Assembly: GCA_008921705.1 (NCBI GenBank)
Contig: VFFE01009204.1
Span: forward strand, 1,673,086 to 1,737,085
Direction of reading: 5' to 3'
Source of the DNA: Burhinus oedicnemus
Lineage: Eukaryota; Chordata; Aves; Charadriiformes; Burhinidae
Length of the DNA stretch: 64,000 nt
In this document: one piece after another, positions 27,301-38,944 of the stretch
How positions within the stretch are numbered: the first letter of the stretch is position 1
Layout of the letters: each line of letters begins with the position of its first letter
Made by a program: the position numbers and the translations under genes
Notes under the pieces: generated by a model
The model's input: the letters and a program-made list of their open reading frames with translations, nothing else
What the model was told of the DNA's origin: nothing
Database searches by the model: none

Positions 27301-29974
27301 GAGAGGTTATCGCCTACAACTTGTAGAGGAAAACACATGCTACAAACTATTTGTCCCGATGACCTATAACTACCCTGCTTTGTAGAATCTATTCTGCACA
27401 GAAATAGTTTTAAACAACTCATTTGTGTACCCCAAATAGAAAAGATAAACACTTTTTACATTTACACAAGATAATCATAGAGGTACAAAATGATCTGATC
27501 TCAGACAAACCACATAGGCAGTACCATGTGTGTGCAGTTATCCAGAACATCGGCTAAGTTCTACCTGATGTTTTAGCTCTCAGTACTGAGATGAAAAAGG
27601 TCTTAAAAAAAAAAACCAAACAACCAAACAACAAAAAACAACAAACCCCAAACCACCCAAAAAGAAACAAAAATCACAGAACACCCTCCCAAAACAAACA
27701 AAAAAAACCCCACACCACCAACACCTTTCCTTTACAAATCCTTAGTACTTCCATGGTTAAACATACTATGAGTGTAGTCTTCTGAGGTACTTGGCCACTT
27801 GGAATTCCAGGTCTGCCAGAAGTGAAAAATGTTTCAAGACCTCAAGATTTGAACTCGATTTCAGTTCTAAAAATAAGGAACTGGCCCAAATTCAGAATGG
27901 ATGTAATACAGATCCTTATCGAGTCTGAACTAGTTTGCTCAGCACTAACATGAACTAATATGACAGCTTTAGTTTACTCTCATATTTGTCTAAAAGCACT
28001 CTATAAATTTGCCTGGAATTCTGCCAGAGATGGCACAGCATTACTGAATGACAGACTGAGGGCATTTCTTCATAATCTGAACATTTTAGGACCATAAATA
28101 CAAGTAGAAACCTATGTCCGCAACGTAATAAACTCACTAACATAACGCTTACTAGAGCAGACAGATTTTATGGTTGAAAGCAAATTATTTTCTTTCACTC
28201 AATTTATCTCAGCATAATTAAAGGACCTTAAATAGTTACAAGTGATGATAGGGAATTATTTCCCTGGTAGACGTTTGGGCTTCAAGTTTGAATGCTTCCC
28301 CATATAAATAACTACTTATATGAAAAATTCTGCTCAACCTAGAAGGGATGTTCCTGACACCTGTTCTCAGGGTGCAGGACATCAGCACTGCAGTGATTAC
28401 TAACAGGAAAAGGCAACATACTATTCAGCCCTAATGGAACTAACTAAAAGGATAAATAAAGCCAGGAGCAGGGCCTTAAACAGGAACATGAGCCAAATTA
28501 AGTCTCCCACGATAACTCAATGAAACTTTAAACTAATACTTCATTCTTACTGTTCCACTGAAACTAATTCTCCTGTGTTTAGGAATTAGTCAGAAATTAC
28601 AGCAAAACAAATGCAGTACCCACAGCATATAAACTTAAGATACCATAAAAAGAAAAACCAACAGTCAGTCATGCACAAATAAATCTCTGTAATTAAATTT
28701 CTTCTTAGAGAGCTCAGTATGGGTACTGCTGTGGTTTTTTTTTTTTCAAACTGTACTTTTCAAATATTTATTGTTAGCCCATTAATTTGAAATATCACTT
28801 TTACAGCATCTACACTAAATCGACTTTTATTTTAAACATTTTGCTTTTAGTTAGCCTTCTTATTGCTTGCTCCCCAGACAGTATAACATCTTTCTCAAAA
28901 CATTCACAAAGTACTTGATTGAAGACTGAAAGAAAAACTAACAAAGCAAAAGAGCTTATAGGTTTCTTGGTTCACTTTTAAAGACTTTGCTCAGTTCCTA
29001 CCAGCTTCAGAGAAGTTTACTCACAAAACGCAGCAAAACTAGGTTATGAGTCCTTTATCACTCAGTAAATTTTTCACACTTACACAAAAGTAAATAACCC
29101 TCTATTGTACTTTTGAGATACACTAGTTGTTTCAGACATCCAAATTCCTAGTTATCCCCTAGATACTTGTCTGAAAATCAATTTTAGATACTTTACAAAA
29201 ACTTCTGTTCAGTGGGTGTTTTATCATTTAGATGAACTGAATTCTCAAAATAGTCACTTGGCAAAATACTCCTTCAATTTAGCAATAATCTCAGAAATAA
29301 TGGTTGCTGTATTCCGTGAAGGCTTGAGGCAGTATTCCAGGAATAAGAAAATGAGGTGCACATATCGGAAGCTGGTTCATGTTTACTGCATTTACAGGTC
29401 TTTTCTTCTTTCTTTGCAATTCCTGTAATCTGGTACAACAGTCTTATCCAATATTTATTCAAAGCACACTAAATTAGCTCAGATTTCATATAAATAAAGT
29501 CTGAGGTTTCAATCTCACTTACAAAAACTGTATGGAAGAAGATTCAGTAAACTGCCAGTAAACTGCTTTTGTTCTGAATTTCGGTACCTCTGCTGTGAAT
29601 GCCACTGGAAGGAAAGGCAGTGATACTGCTGCTGCAGCCATCAGCCTTCATCCTCCCCTTCTCAGTTTTCCCTTCACCTTCACAAATCCTAATTACCTAG
29701 TGAGAAACTGCGTGTGTTTATACACGGGGGATGACATTGTTGTCTCAGGCAGATTTATATGCAGGTCAAGTAATACCTACACACATGGCATCTTCTAGGA
29801 ATCATGGTTGGTTTCATGCCTTACAGCATAGATAGCATCTTCACCAGTTCATTACGACTGATTCTTATAGTTATACTCCAGTCTGTTACATTAATTTTAC
29901 ACCACTGTAAATTTGCAGAAACTGTACAAAAATAAAAGGGAAGCAAAGGTTCAACGCTCCTTGAAATTACTGAG
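21301..29974. other. Single-copy DNA with a GC islet and C/A-rich tracts, no gene seen
   Basis: C/A-rich low-complexity DNA lies at about 21318-21360 and again at 27604-27720. A GC-rich islet with a handful of CpGs lies at about 24970-25210, where a 157-codon minus frame and two plus frames overlap. That overlap argues against any one of them being coding. There is an 11-C run at 26863-26873 and a 12-T run at 28735-28746. I recognise no transposon core or exon. Confidence 0.6.
27604..27720. repeat. A/C-rich low-complexity tract
   Basis: About 115 bp almost without G or T on the plus strand, made of AAAC, AACC and ACAA units. It opens a spurious Asn/Gln/Lys-rich reading frame, which is not a gene. 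Confidence 0.85.
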
Positions 29975-30299
29975 AATGACAATGATTCAGGTTGGAAGGG
30001 ACCCCTGGAGGTCATCTGTTCAATAACCTGTTCAAAGCAGCATCAACTCCAGCAGGTTGCTCAGGGCCAAGGAAGGGGATCCCACAATGGCTCTGGGCAC
30101 TTGCTCCACTGTTCAGTCACCCTAAAATTGAAAAGCATCTTCCTTACCCCTGATGTTAACCTCCTGCATTGCAGCTTGTGTCTGCTTCCTCTCTTCCTTT
30201 TGCCGTATACCTCTGAGAAGAGTCTGCTCTACACCTTCCCATCACGTAGATATAGACAGCAATGAGATGCCCCCTGAGCCCTCTTAGCAATTTCCCCAC

Positions 30300-30664
30300 C
30301 TTTAATCCACTAATCCAGCACGGATTTCACCAGTCTCTCTGTAAGGATACTATGGAAGACAAAGTCAGAGGCTTGCTGAAGTCAAAGGTAGGCAGCCTCA
30401 GCTGCTCTCCCCTTACCCACACAGCCAGCCAATTCGTCAGAGAAGGCAAGCTGGGAAGGTCAGTGACATCTTGCCCACGGTAACTCCATGCTGGCCATTC
30501 CCAATCACCTTCTTGACCTTCACAAGTTTGGACATGGTTTCCAGGAGGATTCGCTCCATAACCTTCCCTGGATCCTCCTCCCTGACTTTCTTGAGGCTGG
30601 GAGCAATGTTTGCCTCTTTACTGTCATTGTGAACCTCTTTGAAGATGGCAGAGAACAGCCTCAC
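30300..30664 (-). pseudogene. CR1 ORF2 reverse-transcriptase remnant
   Basis: The minus-strand frame at 30664-30437 contains EEDPGKVMERILLE and then KKVIGNGQHGVTVGKMSL. These match the CR1 RT phrases of the form GKVMEQILLE and VIxxxQHGFTKGKSCLTN that I know from the family. The stretch from EEDPG to GKVM lacks the usual intervening NYRPVSLTS-like residues, so an in-frame deletion has removed part of the fingers/palm. The frame is lost beyond KMSLT, where a frameshift leads on to SDELAGCVGKGR-like residues. The catalytic YADD-type motif is not present in what remains. No activity is possible. Confidence 0.85.
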
Positions 30665-30785
30665 AGTGACTACTGTCAGCCCCCCCCCACTCTTAGGCGC
30701 AGCCTGCCTGGCCCGTTGGATTTGTGTGTGCCCAATTGGCTTAAAAGCTATCAGAGGTGATCTTCCTCCGCTGTGGGAAACCTCT

Positions 30786-31275
30786 TCACTCCCCCAAACT
30801 CTGCCACTGAGGAGAGTTGAGGGCAGAATTTACCAGGAAAAAACAGGAAGACACATGAAAAGCTGATGTAACCAACATTATCTCCCTAGGTAACCCAGTC
30901 ACTACGTCTCCTGGTCCTTTGAGCTGTGGGCCCACATTTTTCTTAGCCTTCCTTTTGCTGAAAGGCATGTAGGAGAGACTTGTATTTTTGGCCTTCACAT
31001 CCTTCCCCATTTCAACTCCAGTTAAACTGTGGCTTTCCTGTGCCCCTCCTCCATCCATACAAGCTTGGACAACACCTCTGTGTTCCTCCTGGGTAGCCCA
31101 TGCCTGCTGTCCCCTTCGGTGTACTTGGTTTTGTGTGTGAGCTCTGCCCATGCTGCTCCTGCCACACTTGCTTGATTTCCTGCAGGCTGGAAAGGACCGA
31201 CCTTGTGCTCCGAGCCCCTCTGCCCTCCAGGGCAGCCTCCCATGGGATCCTGCCAAGCTGAAATCTGCTCTCCAA
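30786..31275 (-). pseudogene. CR1 ORF2 endonuclease-RT linker remnant
   Basis: Two overlapping minus-strand frames share the signal. One reads LGRIPWEAALEGRGA near 31257-31213. The other reads GVEMGKDVKAK and then RKAKKNVGPQLKGPGDVVTG near 31030-30890. The better-preserved CR1 at the right edge of this window has LGEIPW..ALEGRGA and LARDVK, then ENVGPL in its shifted frame, so the assignment is supported inside the window. A frameshift separates the two halves. The region normally links the apurinic-like endonuclease to the reverse transcriptase. Confidence 0.85.
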
Positions 31276-33609
31276 GATCCTTTAACTATTTAATGGATTT
31301 TACGGAATTCTTGATGTTAAAGTACTACAGCACTAATTTACCAAAAATGTTGTTTATCATAAAAAAACCCAATCTTTTTCAAATAGATTAACTGCACTAC
31401 CCAAGTGTTTCTGTTGTACATATTATGGTGCCTTGTCTTTCTCAGAGCCTCAAATAAACCAGGAATATGTATGTGTTAGTCATTCAGTAAACAGCACAGT
31501 CTCAAGCAATGAGCACGAAAGAACAGAAGGATCTGAGGAAACAAAAAAATGAGAAAAAAACTAAGGCTGCTATTTTGGTATAAACAACATGGACATTCTG
31601 AGCCCTGGACCATTTGATTTCATATAAAATTAATTATGTGAGACTGTGCCAAAGTCATTAGTGAGGCTAGGTCTTAAAGTCAGGATGAAATACAAGGTTG
31701 TCCAGGAAGAAAAGCCAAATCTCTAAGTCATTCTAACACTTACAAACTAGTCAATATTTTTATTGGTTTCTCTTTGATCAATCTTCAGCGAGTGGTATCC
31801 AATTAAAAAATTTTCTCTATACAAACATTAAATTGTGCTATATATAAGTGATTTTTAAAACTTGACTAGAATACAGAAGGAAAATTAAGTCAATTTATGT
31901 ACTGGTGATGTCTCTTCCAGTGTAATTTTTATGTGTACCACACAAGCAGAGGATACAGTTTATACTAAATATAGCCACTGAAAATAGTATTTTATAAAGG
32001 ACATAGAAGAGTCCAGAAGACTTGCATAACATTTGTTTTTGTTGTTGCCATGACTTTCTAGTTAGTCAACATGACATTCATATTTCCACTGTTTTTTCAA
32101 AGAAAAACCTGTGTGATTTCGATCGCTTCTGGACAGAGGTTATGGGTGGCAAACAAAGCCCCACTGGTGCCTCTACGCACAACCCTGGAGAGGACTCTCA
32201 GAGAGCCAAGAGTACGATGGGGACACCAGCAAAGGGGAGGTAAATTCCTTTGCAAAACGTTTCATTGTCCTATGGAGCAAACGATGGAAAAGGGGGCTGA
32301 GAGTCCCCCACCATCTTATGCAGCCTCCGAGGTCGGCACCTTTCCTCCCACCCTCTGGCCCCAGTACACCTCCTACGTCCCCCCAGCTGTAGCGCGGGAC
32401 GAGGCACCCTGCCCTCCCTGGCACAGCTGTCCTCCTCTGCCCAGCCACCCTCTCTGGCACTGCATGCTTCCTCGGGCAATTTTGTTGTTATCACCTGCTG
32501 TTACTATTATTAGGGAAAATAACTTAGACACCTGCAAGCAGAATGGGGAAGGTTTTCCGGGTAATTTAATTTGTTATTTTTTTTTTTAAAGATCTGTGCC
32601 TACAAGATACAATCACAGTGCGTATACTGATGACGTGCTGAACCTTAGCGTCTTTGAAAATTAAGGTTCCCCTTTCAGTAAGTACTTCCTGCATCCACTG
32701 TAATGGGAAGTTCTGGAGGATTCAATGACTATACTGAATCTTTCAGATAGATTTTACAGGGCTCACTTTGAGTTGTACGGAGATACAGTAGGAGCCCTGT
32801 AATCTTCCTATCACACCCAGCTGGAAGCTGCCTGATACATCAATCTAATGCAGTTGGAGCCTGCTGCTTACAGCCCTTCCCTACATCCATCTATCAGTTG
32901 TATGTCCAGATCAATGAGAAAGAGATTACTCTGCGGGGAAAAAAAAAAAGTGATAAAATAATTGTAATAGGCATCTGATGACTAAAACACGCTGATCTAC
33001 TGTAATGGAACTGCCAGCTTTACAACAGAACTTCAGTACATACCAAAATGCTGCGGATGGCACATAATATCTTGCTAAGTATCCTGGATACAGCTGTTAC
33101 ATGAAAAGAGAAACCATACAACACTGTCTAATTTCTAAAGAAATATCCAGAGGAAAGGAAACATAAGGAACATGAAACCCTTGCTTTTGTAATAAAAAAG
33201 TCAAGTCTCATTGAAAGAACCTACCATTAACTACTGTTTAAATTAATGGCTTTAATATCCAAAATATTATTAAAATAGTTTAATAGTAGATTGAAACTTA
33301 ATATCTAATTTCACTCAATATAACCTGAAAACACTATTAAAAATAATTAATCTAAAGAAGAATAAAATATCTCAGATAATCTGCACATCTGAGCAAAGAG
33401 CTGCATGAGTCACAGGGGAGAATGACAAAGGCACAAAAGATCAGGATGGAAATTGAGCCAAAATTGAGAGCAGCTTCAGAACCAGAGGACAGAGGAAGAA
33501 TTACAAGGAGAGCCAAGTCACAGGATATGCACAAAGGAACAGTTTGCTTTTCTGCCTCTAAGCCTAGAGCAAGCATGCAGCAAAAAATGATTTATGGACA
33601 CGATAACTA

Positions 33610-33668
33610 ACAGGTTAATCGCAATATGTAACAGGTTAATCACCCAAGCACACAGCAAAAGGTTAATC
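33610..33668 (+). repeat. Three spaced GGTTAATC motifs
   Basis: ACAGGTTAATC occurs exactly at 33610-33620 and 33631-33641, and AGGTTAATC recurs at 33660-33668. The GGTTAATC cores start at 33613, 33634 and 33661, so the first step is 21 bp, about two helical turns. GTTAAT is a half-site of HNF1-type homeodomain factors (established motif knowledge). A regulatory role is inference; a small decayed tandem duplication is the alternative. Confidence 0.5.
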
Positions 33669-35687
33669 TCATAAAGCATTGTAGAGTTTGCCAAATAAGG
33701 AATTAAAGTTATATTTATCCATACTCGTCCTAGGGTTTCTATGGAGTCAGTCTGTTTTGTGCTTCCTGGGTATTAAACTGTTTGTTAATTTGCATGTTTC
33801 CTTCATGTTGCCCTGCAGGGCTTACATAAATACTGCAGTCATTAAGTCACATGTAGTCTTTTCCTTTCATTATTTATCCATTAAAACAATATCAGCCTAT
33901 TTATCAATTATTTCAATGCCTTCTGTAGTGGAAAAGAACTCAAAACATAGACCTGTCAGATGCTAGCGTTCGGTCAGGTATTTTCGATATAGGAAGAAAA
34001 AAACAGCACAAATCTTCCTGACTAACTTCTGTAAGTTCGTGTTACTTGAATGTTAGTTGTATGTGTTCTATCCACTGCCTGTGAATTAATTCTTTTAAAT
34101 GCTGTTGCTTCTTTAAGTCACTCTCTCTGAATCCTCCGATGATCCCATTTTCTCAATACAGGCAGGGTTCTAGAGGGGCGTAATTTTTTTCCCTACTTTC
34201 AAATTAGCTCTGTTATGCACCAGACCAATTTCTATTTTATTTTCTAATGCAACCTTTCTCCTTCACACTGTTTAAAAAGGGTAAACAAGGTTACAGAATT
34301 ACTTAATCATCAAACCTAATTGCCCATCTGCCCCTTGCCTTTATGTAGGAAAGTTCATTAACTGCTCTCAATATTGAGTCAGATGCATCAATGCAAGGCT
34401 TTGCCTTCTGTGTGCATATGGGCTACCAGCAATAACATCTGGGTTTATTGACCTTAGAAGCAAAGTCCACACCAAGATGAAACAGCAACCGTACGCATAC
34501 CTTGGGCGCTCCTGCTGCGTGGTCGCAGCGCAGCACGGTCCCTTCATCACAGACCATGCCCCCCTCTTTGCTGCTACCAGTGTGACCGCACGGGTGCCAC
34601 TGATGCTACTGGCTTCACGTGCCGCTACATCTTTCGTGGCAAATGGTCTCTTAAATATCCTCGTGCCCTTCCTGTCTGTGATTCAAGTGAACAACTCCAA
34701 AAAGGAATTTCGGTCAAGAACTCTAAGCTTGTGCTACAAAACCTGGGTCCTCGTGAAGGGGTGGGGGGGACCTTGGTGTCATCTGACAAATTAAAGCCAA
34801 CCTGAGCACAGCAAATGACGTGTGCCCCTTTGACAGAGCTACCCATAACTGCTTAGACAATGAGGCTCTGATTCTATTTTGCTGGAGGATGCAGAAGTGT
34901 TCATTAAAGAGCAGAGAGGTGTTCATAGAGCATCAGAGCCTCCAGCTTCTTCTAAATAGGACTAATCAAACAGTTGGGTTTCAGATAAAAGAACATCTAA
35001 ACAAGTGGCGGCTGGATGTTTGTGTTCTCAGCTACTAATGCAAAAAAAGGTCTATTTCTAAACATCTTTGACACATGGAAATCAAAAATGTATTGTTTAA
35101 AATGATGCTCATGTGGCAACAAAATAAAAATTGGGGAAAAAAAATCTCTTGGTTAATATTTAAGCATCCGGATACAGCTGGAAAAAGGCAACAAATTATG
35201 AATACGCAAGTCATCACAAATTAATGAAAGCACGTATTAGCTATGTAGAATGCTTATCTTTGGCATACTTAGGCTAAAGGAGGGAGAATACAGTTTGAAC
35301 ACAATTGAACAACAATCACACGAGGCCTCCTCTAATCGCATATAAAAGCAAAGTGAGCCTTTTTAATATTTATCCGTTCTTTTACAAAAACTATTCTGGC
35401 ACCTGCTGATTAGTAATATCTGCAGGATCTACATAATTCATGATTTGATACATATTTTACTTTTTTCTAATTATATTAACAATTCGTAGACAATTAAAGT
35501 GACGCTGTATAGTCTGCTATGCATTTTGACCCTATCATAACCATAACTTAAAAAAAGTCCTATTGGCAGGCTCTGTGGTCTGCAGGTCCTCTGAAGGCAG
35601 ACCTATGACAAGTGGCAGCGACACAGGCTCACACACAGCATCCTTTGCCACATGCTCACTGACAGCGATTGACTACATGGCTGATTT

Positions 35688-35711
35688 GGGAGGGTTGGGT
35701 TGGGTGGGGGG
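35688..35711 (+). other. G-quadruplex-forming motif
   Basis: Five G-runs of at least three (GGG, GGG, GGG, GGG and a run of six) are separated by loops of only A, TT, TT and T. This satisfies the canonical four-run quadruplex pattern with very short loops, which usually means high stability. It lies in otherwise AT-rich DNA. Confidence 0.85.
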
Positions 35712-36667
35712 TGTTTTTAAATAATAAATGGGACCGACTTAGTTGTTTCATATATCAGAGGCTAAGTCCCTAACTGCTCCCAATGAGCTTATATTTGTCA
35801 GCCACAAGCCTTCTGTTGGTGCCAAAACTGCTTAAACTCCTCAGCGTCACAGGCATCTTAAAATATTTACTCTGACCATGGCCACAGGACGCTGCACCAG
35901 CCAAGCGAACTCCGGCTCAAGCCACGAGTCCTCTTCTATGCAAGCAGCTACAAACATTCAGGGGAAATGGATACCCAGCCTCGCTGCCAGCAAAGGACAA
36001 CCCCATCTCACAAAGACAGGAAAGATATGGAGAGAATAAAGTTTTTACAATTCCAGTTCTCATCAGATCCTGCTGTCACTCACCAGACTCTACAGTTTTC
36101 CTAAATACAGACTTCATGTCTAATTATTTGCAGAAGACAAGCGTAAAGTGTGTGCATGTATGATATATATATGTATGTAAAAAAGAACAGGACGCTACCT
36201 CAACTCCTCCAATAATAAACTCCTTGTGCCCCCCCGCCATGCGTAAATATTAATGGTCCAAAATCTGTAACACATGTCAGTATTTAGGTCACTGGACAAC
36301 AGCCCACATAGAGCAGAAGGGACTGAAAATTAATAGCGCTGCTGGAGAGTAAAAAATACAAATAGAACCAAGAAATGATAATGCTATCAAAACGTGTAAT
36401 AGCCTATTAAACAACATTTCTTTTGAGATTTTATTTATTTATTCATTTTGACTGAACATCTCAATTTCCTTAAATATACAATACACAAAAAGAAAATTAA
36501 AGTTTCTCATTTGAAAAAAATTCTCTTTCTAGTAACTTTCTATTATGTTTTTTTGAAGGCGGCAGTCACTTACATGCCAAATAAAGCTAATGCTAGCTTG
36601 TAGAGAAATCATTATCATTTATTCCTTGTTGCAGAGGAGAGGCATTTATATTAATTAAAACCAAGAA

Positions 36668-36687
36668 CTACCAGCCTTAGCTGGTAG
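36668..36687. repeat. 8-bp inverted repeat with CTTA loop
   Basis: CTACCAGC and GCTGGTAG are exact reverse complements around CTTA. The small hairpin does not extend further and has no T-tract, so it is not a terminator-like or miRNA-length structure. It may be chance. Confidence 0.6.
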
Positions 36688-36990
36688 AAAGTAGATGTTA
36701 CATGCAATAGTTGTGATTTGTTGTTTTGCGGTTGGAATTTTTTCCTCTTCTTTCAAGCAGCTATTGAAAAATTATGCCTGGAAAACAACCAGCTGTTACT
36801 AGGTTCAATGTTTGTTTTCATTCTGGGTTTTTTTGGGGGGGTACTCATCATGCCTGTAATAACTTTTAACCTACAGTTAAATACCTATCTCTCTGCTCGT
36901 GAGCTTCTAATTGGTTTGGCTTTGAAAACAGAGGCACTAAATGATATGCTTTTTAAACGCTTAATTTGCAATTACCTACTGAAATATTTT

Positions 36991-37090
36991 GCCCACGAAG
37001 GCGCAGTGCGCGTGTGAACGTGCAGCCCCGTTTTGCCGCGAAACCGTTCTCACAGCCACACCATCCACTCTCCCTCTCTTCGCCTCTCGT
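36991..37090. promoter_or_regulatory. Small CpG cluster, possible unmethylated element
   Basis: Eleven CpGs occur between 36996 and 37089, nine of them within 50 bp, in a window that is otherwise CpG-poor. The core GCGCA-G-TGCGC at 37001-37011 is an exact palindrome about a central G. It resembles, with one extra base, the GCGC half-sites bound by NRF1. It lies at the left edge of a GC-richer kilobase (to about 37.9 kb). It could be a remnant CpG island or a minor promoter. No transcript start or exon is evident. Confidence 0.35.
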
Positions 37091-38914
37091 TTTTCCTCTC
37101 TTCTCGCAATACTGAGATCTTGAGAGACACAAAATAGCACAGTGGATGATCTTTCTGGACTTTAGAAACTACATGGAAACTTCTCTGGGAAAGCCATTTG
37201 GCCTGACACTGCCCCGTGGTCTGGAGACTCATCCCCTCTGGAGGAGTTTGCTGTCAGGCAGCGGCAGCGCTCCCTGCTGCCACTCCCAGGGGAGGGAGGG
37301 ATGGAGGGAGCTCCCAGAGGAGGGGAGGTCCCGGTTGCACCTCTTGCTCCAGACCACGGTCCCAGTGCAAGTGCCTGAAGCCAGGCAGGATCCATCTCTC
37401 CCTCAGGCGTTTTCTTCAGCACACCTCTGGCTTTTCCATGCTGCAGTGGCAGTACTCCCCCTCCTCCCTCCCTTGCAGAGGGTGGTCTGAGCCCCGTTGC
37501 AGGAGGATGCTTCTCGCCCCCGGCCCCTTTTGGCCAGACGTGACATTCCTGTAACGACTGGCCATCGGTCTGCGAGGAAGCCGTGACCAGAGAGAACTGC
37601 AAAAGCCCCTGAGACAAGGTGTTAGCACGTGTCCTCCCGTTGTAGGCACCAGCATAGCTCAGACACTGAAATACTGATAAGCTAAAACAAGGTATTGCAG
37701 CCCCCCACCCTCCCCCCGGCATCCAGCCACCACAGTGGGTGCCGGAACCGAACACACCAGGTAAACACGGGGCTGCAGTGCTGCCACAGCCACCTGCATC
37801 CCCGGTGACAGGAGATGGGGGAGGAGGGCAGAAATCAGGCAGTCGCTGCTTACAGGCTTCATATTAAACTAAAAATCAACCTCTCATTGCTAGCACTTTT
37901 AGAGCAGCGTTCATGATCTCTGTAGGGTGCCATTTTCATCTCTTCTTTGATGTGAGAAGGGTGGAAGTGATGGTGCATTAGAAACAGGAATGAAAGGGGC
38001 AAGTTGGGAATCGTTAAGTAAACTCCCTGTCTCTTAAAAAGGAAATGTTCTTGAATTTATTCAGCCGCTCATCTCATCTGGCCATATTAAAGCAAAGTAT
38101 CTAGGAAGAGAAAGAAGCCTTGTGTGCTTCAGTCTCGCTTCACTTTCAGATATACACCTAGTATTTTGGTAGTCTTCAGGTTTGACCGACTGAAGTAAGA
38201 GCTATAGTTTAATTAACCATTACAGCTTTTATAGGGTGTAATTGGCCTCAGATCTAGTTCATTAAAGCCACAGTAGAATCATTCTGACAGTCCAGCCACG
38301 AGACAAGTTCACACAGAGCATTAGCAGTTCAGCTCCCCGCACATTAAGTTGGCGAATGTTTTCTGAAGAGAGAAGATGAAATAGTGCCAGCCATCTACTC
38401 CCTGTCAAATGTGTACCCAGAAAAAATTTCTAAAGAGAGATGACCAGGAGCAAATAGATAGTCTCCAACCTCATTACTCCCTATTCAGCTCAACATATGT
38501 CAAGTGTTTGCACTAGGCAAACTGACATTTTAGCTTACCGTTAGTCTACCCTGGAAACCTGATATTTATAATGTAATCATTCTATATCTGGCCCCTGGAG
38601 CAGCTGCAGTTAAAGGAAGATGAGTTATTAAAGAGAAAGTCTCCATTTGGTGGTTATTTTGTAGGTGGAAGTCTTTTGAGACACTCCTATTACCTGAAAT
38701 ATTCACAAAATAGTTTTAACCTGCTGGGACTTTGGAGTAGTCTGAAGAAAGATACTTTTCCCTTTGCCTTACAAGTGCTTGAAATTCACAGACTTTAGCA
38801 ACGTGTAGGCTTTTGTATGGCTCGTGACTTTCCCGGATGCAAACACCCCAGAAGTACGCCCTACCTGTGGCTGGCAAAGAAGCCCCTGGCTGAGGCTGCC
38901 CCTCCACCACTCTC

Positions 38915-38944
38915 ACCTTCTTCCTCTTCGTCTTCCTCTTCATC
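38915..38944. repeat. CTT-rich simple repeat
   Basis: CTTC and CTCTTC units form a 30-bp pyrimidine-rich tract. On the minus strand it opens a spurious Lys/Arg-rich start to a reading frame. Confidence 0.7.

Larger units (their letters stand above)
29975..31275 (-). mobile_element. Long decayed CR1 LINE, minus strand
   Basis: A CR1 copy of about 1.3 kb in reverse orientation. Its 3' end is at 29975-30300: on the plus strand it reads TTCAGGTTGGAAGGGACCC, GGAGGTCATCTGTTCAA, and later ACCTCTGAGAAGAGTCTGCT, all hallmarks of the inverted CR1 3' UTR. Further right come the reverse-transcriptase remnant (30300-30664) and the endonuclease-to-RT linker (30786-31275), in the order expected for one element read right to left. 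Internal deletions are likely, because the RT piece passes to the 3' UTR over too short a distance. It is interrupted by frameshifts and stops and is dead. Confidence 0.92.

Noticed and set aside
27591..27785. Lys/Asn/Gln/Pro-rich small frame
   Set aside because: It is a translation of the A/C-rich low-complexity tract.
32071..32589. 172-codon plus frame
   Set aside because: A Pro/Ser-rich middle in a GC-rich patch, overlapped by minus frames; the ends are ordinary AT-rich DNA. No domain.
37162..37755. 197-codon open frame, minus strand
   Set aside because: It lies in GC-rich DNA where stops are rare, overlaps two long plus-strand frames, is rich in Gly/Pro/Ser without domain structure, and has no recognisable family.
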